From the NCBI RefSeq assembly GCF_000226115.1, contig NC_016458.1, positions 124,001 to 188,000 on the forward strand: a DNA stretch of 64,000 bases, written 5' to 3'. The position numbers and the translations under genes are program-made. This DNA comes from Thermothielavioides terrestris NRRL 8126 (Eukaryota > Ascomycota > Sordariomycetes > Sordariales > Chaetomiaceae). Within the stretch, counting starts at the first letter, position 1. Each line of letters starts with the position of its first letter. Below are positions 58,633-64,000 of this stretch, in pieces. The notes beneath the pieces were generated by a model. The model had not been told where the DNA came from. It saw only the letters and a list, made by a program, of their open reading frames with translations, and searched no databases.

Positions 58633-58706
58633 TAGACTCTACGAAGAATCGAACTCAAGGCCTATACGTTATAAGCTTACAGATTTACCACTACGCTACG
58701 AGACTA
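58633..58706 (-). pseudogene. Degenerate tRNA-like sequence (tRNA-Ile(TAT)-like)
   Basis: The minus strand reads as a 74-nt near-cloverleaf. The acceptor ends TAGTCTC/GAGTCTA have one mismatch. A D-arm contains TAGTGGTA. The anticodon loop is CTTATAA on a stem with one mismatch. The T loop is TTCGATT on a stem damaged in two positions. Most of the damage would be undone by T-to-C changes, as expected after RIP. A T6 run, which could terminate Pol III, follows at once, and beyond it lies the A-rich tract. It is either a dead tRNA gene or the head of a tRNA-derived SINE. Confidence 0.5.
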
Positions 58707-58759
58707 CGAATTTTACAGTTGTACCTCAGTAAGAATTTCACACTTATCTAGAGGGCTTA

Positions 58760-61700
58760 AGCTAAGGTATTGATACAGGGCAGGAGGAACAGGGGGGTCA
58801 TGTGACCTATATGTCTATGTATATAGATTAGATAAAGGTGCCCCGCGCCCTACGTTGTAGACTTTGCAACGCTAGGCCCAATTAGGCAGGCGGGGTACGT
58901 ACACGTGCTCTGCCCTGTAGGCATATATTTCTTGGTATACCGCCGCCTAGATCTTCGATCTACCACTATCATCAATCTATATCTTATTATTCTACGTATC
59001 TACGGCACTTCTCTATATCAAGTAGTAGCTACAACTATAAGATCATTGACCTAATTATTCCTTTATCGTCATTAATCGACTAGCCTATATAGTAGCTTTG
59101 CCGATAGCAGTAGCCAGTTGAACTCCCGCTTTCTTCGCGTAGCGACTTAACGAGGTCGATAGCGTTGAAGGCACTTAATCTATTTCGAACGACGGTTTAG
59201 TCGAAGAGCCTCGATTATATAGCGGTTTTACCGATAGCGATTACGATCTTTAGCTATTGATCGATCAATCTACGTAGCGGCGATCGCCAATAGTATCGCC
59301 AATAGCAGTAGCTGATCAACTATCTAGTTCTTTTCGTGTAGTGGCGATGGCTAATAGCGATTAGAACGCCCTTTTTCCTAGCTTAACGACAAACCTTTTA
59401 ATAGACTTTTATTAACTATTATTACGTTAATAAGATGCCTATTCGACCTAGTTTCTATAGTTTAAATTAAAACGATAGTTAAGATGGCTAATTATAGTTA
59501 TAATACTCGTTTTTATGCCTCTTCGTTGGCTAAACAACTCTCTAAGTATAATGCTACTATGTCTAAGAAAATCGAGGAGACGTTATATACCCTATATAAG
59601 GGTTTTATTCCTCTAGCTTTGGAGCCGCCTACTCCTTAGGAGTATATTTATCGTAATATTGTTGCTAGCTAAGAGGATAATCTCAATAATATTCAACTAG
59701 GCAATAAACTATCTTTTGAAGATGTTTAAAGCGATCCCAAGAAAGTGGAAGACATTCTAAACCTTCTAGAGTATATTAAGGTTAGTACTAATTAGCCTTT
59801 TGTCAAATAGCTTAGCTAGACTATTAGTGAATATACTGCTTTATTTAAGTATATTATTGCTATAGTTAATTAACTTTAAGCTAATATTACTAAGATTCGA
59901 CCTATATTTAATAGGTTAACGAACTTTTATAACTACTTTAAAGACCTATTAAGGCTTATAAATCAACTCTAAATAGTTGTTACCTAGATTAGAGAAATCG
60001 CTTAATAAGTTTAGTACTAGGATAAGCTTTTCGTTTAGTATATACAATATATCGATAATCAGCTAAGTAAGATCGACGATGCTATTGCTTAGCTAGCCGC
60101 TAAAGACTAATTGGCTAATCTTATACTGGCTAAGGAGCTTCCACTAGCTGCTTCTATATCGACTATAGAGCTATAGCTATACGCCCCTTCGATTCGGAGC
60201 CGCTACTCAGTAGCAATAGCAGCCTCTTTAATAGAGAGCCTTTGTACGCCTTCCCTAGTCTAGCCTACTTAACCTTATATATAGACCGCCTTTCCTATTC
60301 CCTTAGAGAGCGTCGATATCAGTGTAGTTTACAACCTAGCTATAGGTATACCGCTAGTACGCTAGGCCTATATTATATACCCTAACAATTTATACCTAGG
60401 CGGCTAGCACTAGGCTAAGTCGCCTTTAAGCGACCCTCCTTAGGGTAGGCTACCTTAGAGTGGCTAACGCTAGGCTATGTCACTTCTTAGGTAGCCCCTT
60501 AGTGCCAATAGCTATAATCTAAACGACCTAAGCGATCTAGACGATAGCGATAGAGGGCGCCGTCTAAACGGCTACCTAAATAACAATCGTCTACCTTTTT
60601 TACCTCTTTCGAACTATAGTTATTGGGAGCACTTTTATAATACTATAGGTACTAGAGGTAGCCGATCTATCTCTACCTTTAAGATTAAACGTAATAATAT
60701 CGGTACTTTCAATCCTAGTTACAAGGACCTTAACGATATAGGCATCGTTATAGATAGTAAGAATATGATTTTTACCAATATCTATTACTTTATCTAGCGT
60801 TTGTCAACTTTTCTAGAGGACTTCGACATTAGCTACAACGTAGCCTAGTAAATCCTATACCTTCTACCTACAGTTCTCGCTAGCTAAGCCATCTTCTAGT
60901 AGAACGGTAAAGTCATTATATAGGAGCGCTTGTAATAGCGTTAAATAAGCCTTTATATAGTCTTTAATTAGTTAGTAGAGCGTTTTACAATAGATTGCTA
61001 AGTGGCTATCGATAAGTTTAACCGAGGACGGTTAACTATTAGATATATTGTAAAGAACCTCGATACTCTAATAAACTTCTTCTAAAAGAAGTTACGTTTT
61101 ATATATACGATAGGCTAAATCAATTATAACAATTCTAATTAGTACAACGCTATAGGCACTATCTATAATCGTTTAGATTCGACTATTATATTTTTTCTTC
61201 TATAACCTAAGACGAAGTACACTCTAGTACACTATATATATAAAATTATAGAAGTATAGCCTACGCTTATTACTATAGCTTACGATAAATTCCTAGAGTT
61301 GAAGAAGTCTTTGTTTACTAGTAAGTCTACTATTTCCGGTAATACTAAGTTTGACAAAAAGCTCTCTAGGCACGTCGATCGCCTTAACGACGACCGCTAG
61401 AACTGCGACTACGACGATGACCGTTATAACCGAGATTACGATTAAAGCGGCAAGTACCGCCTAGATAACTATGATTCTAAGCGTAATAATCGAGCTCGAG
61501 ACTAAGTACACCTTATCGACGACGCTGATTTGAAGATATTATCCGATTTGGAAGCCGATAACGAAGCCGAGGCCAATTATAAGTCATCCGTTTCCAACGG
61601 TATCGACGAGTCGGATATTGCCTATATAGCTTATAATTTAAAGCTGACCTATTATAAGTGCTACTAGATCTTTAATATAGTTCCTACTACCAACGTATAT

Positions 61701-64000
61701 ATCTATACCTATAGTAAAACAATCGTTCCTAAGAGCGTTTGCCACTATTGAGCTAATTAGGCCAACCTAGGCCATTGAACTTACAGATACTATAATACCT
61801 TGTTTAATTCCTAGAACTAGCTCTTTAAGTACCTAAAAGCCTGTTTAGTAGCCGTTTTTAGCGCTATCAAGTGTTTAGAGTGTGTGATCGCTATTGCTAA
61901 GGATGTTTCGGAGGACGATATCCTACTTGCCAAAGGCTCTAGCCCTACTGTAGATTTCGCTACTAACCTAGAAGTATAGGAGGCCCCTAAAGTGGCCGAC
62001 CTAGGTATCGACAGCCTATATAGCGCCTATATCTACTTATATATTAAGGCCTACGCTTAGCCCGACTATAAGGACTGAGAGGTTTGCCTTGACCTAGGCG
62101 TTAGCTGTTTAATTATCGATAAGACCTTCCTAAGTACTCTCGAACATTCGATTAAGCGTTGTAATAGCTGTATTCGTAGTATTAGAAAGACTTCGCCTAC
62201 CTAGTAGGCGACTTTCGTCATTTACTTACTAGGCATTATAGCCATTGGCCTAGTACTCCTCAAGTTCATTTAGTCCGCCTAGGTAGTAGATAAGCTATTT
62301 GCTAACCTCCTGTTAGGAGTTGACTTCCTAGATCTGTATTAGGCCTCTATTGATTATAGTACGAAGGTCGCTAGCCTATATAGTATCCTAGGAGGATTTA
62401 ATATACTATTTACTATATATACCTAGACTTTTCCCTATATACATAAGGTCAAGACTATATATGCTATCACCTTATAGCCTAAACAGGAAGCGTATATCGC
62501 TATAGAATATAAGCCTCTCCTAATAGACTGATCTATAATGTTCAACGCTCGCTATTTTACTATACTAAATACCGTTGTCAACGCTAAGACCCCTAAGGTA
62601 GTAGCTCTTAAGAACTCGACTAAAGGAGTTCTCACTATTTCGAAGCGCTATCCTATTGGCTATATCGAGGATATTAATAATAGCGGTTATATCGCCTATT
62701 TCTAGAAGATAGCCTTTATAGCATTGACCGTAGTAACCGCTTTAACCGCTATATCGTCTATTACTATAAGCTCTAGTTTAGTTTAAACTGCTATTTAATA
62801 TACTAGCCCTAGTATAGTAACTACGTTCGATATATATAGCTCGGTCTACGCTATCCTAGAAGATTCAGTACAACTTATAAGCGACGTTTTATCTTAATCG
62901 ATAGTATCTTCTTAGGATTTGCTAGAGCTATCGACGCCTTATAGCGATATAGTATATTAGCTAGCTACTTTATCCAAATTTAGGACCTCTATTATATTAA
63001 TTAGTATACCTACTAAGCTAGCCTACTTAGCCTATATTACGCTAATCGATCGAGGATCCTAGTATCGAAGGCTATACCAATAGGTATAATCTATGCCCTA
63101 AGCCTACGAGCCTAGATTCTACTAATAGGTACAATATACCTCCAATGCTTAAGGCTGACGGTTGTACCAATAGGTATAATTCTAGACCCGAATTGCCGCC
63201 TAATGACTATAAGCCAGTAATGCCAAAGAAATACTCGACTCTAGGCCTTAAGATATCTACCGACTTACTAGAGATACTCACTTTAGAAGGCGTATATATA
63301 TATACTCTAGATCGTAAGTTGGTGTAGCGATTTATTAACATTGTCAACCGTTATCCTCGCCTATAGAAGGATAAGGGCTAAGTTGTTATAGACAAAGAGG
63401 ATATAATACAAGTACCTCTTATAGAAGGCTAGTAGTATTAGAAGATCTATACCCGCTAATACCCTCTAAGCACTTACGATTACGAAGTTCTCGACGCTAC
63501 TTTCGACGAATTATATCGGTAAAAGCGTTTTAAGTAGGCTATAAAGGCTACTCCTTTCGTGTACCTAGTTTTCGTTATTTAGTATACCTCTCGTAGTAAA
63601 ATCAAAGGCTATATTGTTATCGATTTATATGCTTTTATCAAGGTTATAGTACCTAACAACTACCCTTTGCCGCTTTAGTCGAACATTATCGTATATCTAT
63701 AAGGTAAGAAGTTCATTACTGTAATCGATGTAATATCCTTCTTCTACTAGTTTAATATATATCCTCTATACTACGACCGCTTTACCTTGATTAGCCCTCG
63801 TAGACTAGAGTAGCCGAAAGTATACCTAATAGGCTATTATAATACTTTAGCGTATATCTAGTGCTTTATAGATCAGTTGCTTTGCCTTTACGCCTCTTTC
63901 ATCTAAGTATTTATTAATGATATAATTATCTTTAATAATATAGCTAACAAGTACGCTAAGCATTTGGAGACTATCTTTAGCCTATTTAAAAAGAAGAATA
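58760..64000 (+). mobile_element. RIP-degraded Ty3/Gypsy LTR retrotransposon, truncated by the window end
   Basis: Plus-strand translation, broken by dozens of stops, still shows fungal Gypsy order. Gag-like blocks lie at about 60600-61100, for example IGTFNPSYKDLNDIGIV, followed by a cysteine/histidine region near 61640-61800. An aspartic-protease-like CLDLGVSC with IIDKTFL lies near 62090-62150. Reverse transcriptase runs from about 63540: IVIDLYAFIK, NNYPLPL, RFTLISPRRLE and the catalytic region FINDIIIF at 63910-63933, where the family has F-x-D-D. The block is AT-rich with many TpA and few CpA steps, the RIP pattern. A candidate 5' LTR, less degraded, begins near 58772 (tgatacagggcaggagg). 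RNase H and integrase would lie beyond 64000. The element cannot encode active proteins. Confidence 0.82.

Noticed and set aside
1..64000. CRISPR array or prokaryotic operon structure
   Set aside because: The window is eukaryotic, with spliceosomal introns throughout, and no regularly spaced direct repeats were found.

Overview
The window is nuclear DNA of a filamentous ascomycete, most likely a Sordariomycete. Introns are short (about 60-170 bp) with GT...AG ends and CTRAY-type branch sites. Single-copy fungal genes are recognisable: DASH subunit Spc19, osmosensor Sho1 and nuclear-distribution protein RO10. GC-rich gene-bearing DNA is bounded at both ends by AT-rich blocks with the look of repeat-induced point mutation (RIP); the right-hand block is a decayed Ty3/Gypsy retrotransposon.

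Layout: 1-0.6 kb AT-rich relic; 0.6-1.5 kb a secreted acidic-repeat protein (-); 3.0-4.0 kb a broken FET4-type iron-permease pseudogene (-); 5.4-6.0 kb a PEBP-family gene of doubtful integrity (+); 6.6-12.2 kb a 14-exon ABCC transporter (-); 12.2-14.8 kb a divergent promoter region; 14.8-40.2 kb a giant NRPS of about 8,070 aa (+); 40.6 kb a tRNA-Ala(CGC) with an intron (-); 41.7-46.7 kb a PDR-type ABCG transporter (-); 47.5-47.9 kb a MITE with perfect 32-bp terminal inverted repeats around TTAA; 49.0-49.8 kb a bZIP factor (-); then housekeeping genes Spc19 (+), Sho1 (-) and RO10 (-); 58.3-64 kb the AT-rich transposon block.

The centrepiece is a biosynthetic cluster at about 6.6-46.7 kb, perhaps extending to the bZIP gene. 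The NRPS reads (partial C)-A1-T1-E1-C2-A2-T2-C3-A3-T3-E3-C4-A4-T4-C5-A5-T5-E5-C6-T6-C7-T7*. It has five adenylation domains and three epimerases with intact HHxxxD and EGHGRE-like motifs, so the inferred backbone is a pentapeptide of alternating D-L-D-L-D configuration. It ends in an unusual A-less C-T-C-T tail with no thioesterase or reductase, whose last carrier domain has Ile in place of the phosphopantetheine serine. A terminal C domain (C7) is the likely release or cyclisation catalyst. The two flanking ABC transporters, from different subfamilies, are candidates for export or self-resistance.

One caveat is important: the NRPS frame is broken by one base at about 17,882, between T1 and E1, and no plausible intron repairs it. 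This is either a sequence error or a real lesion that disables the pathway.
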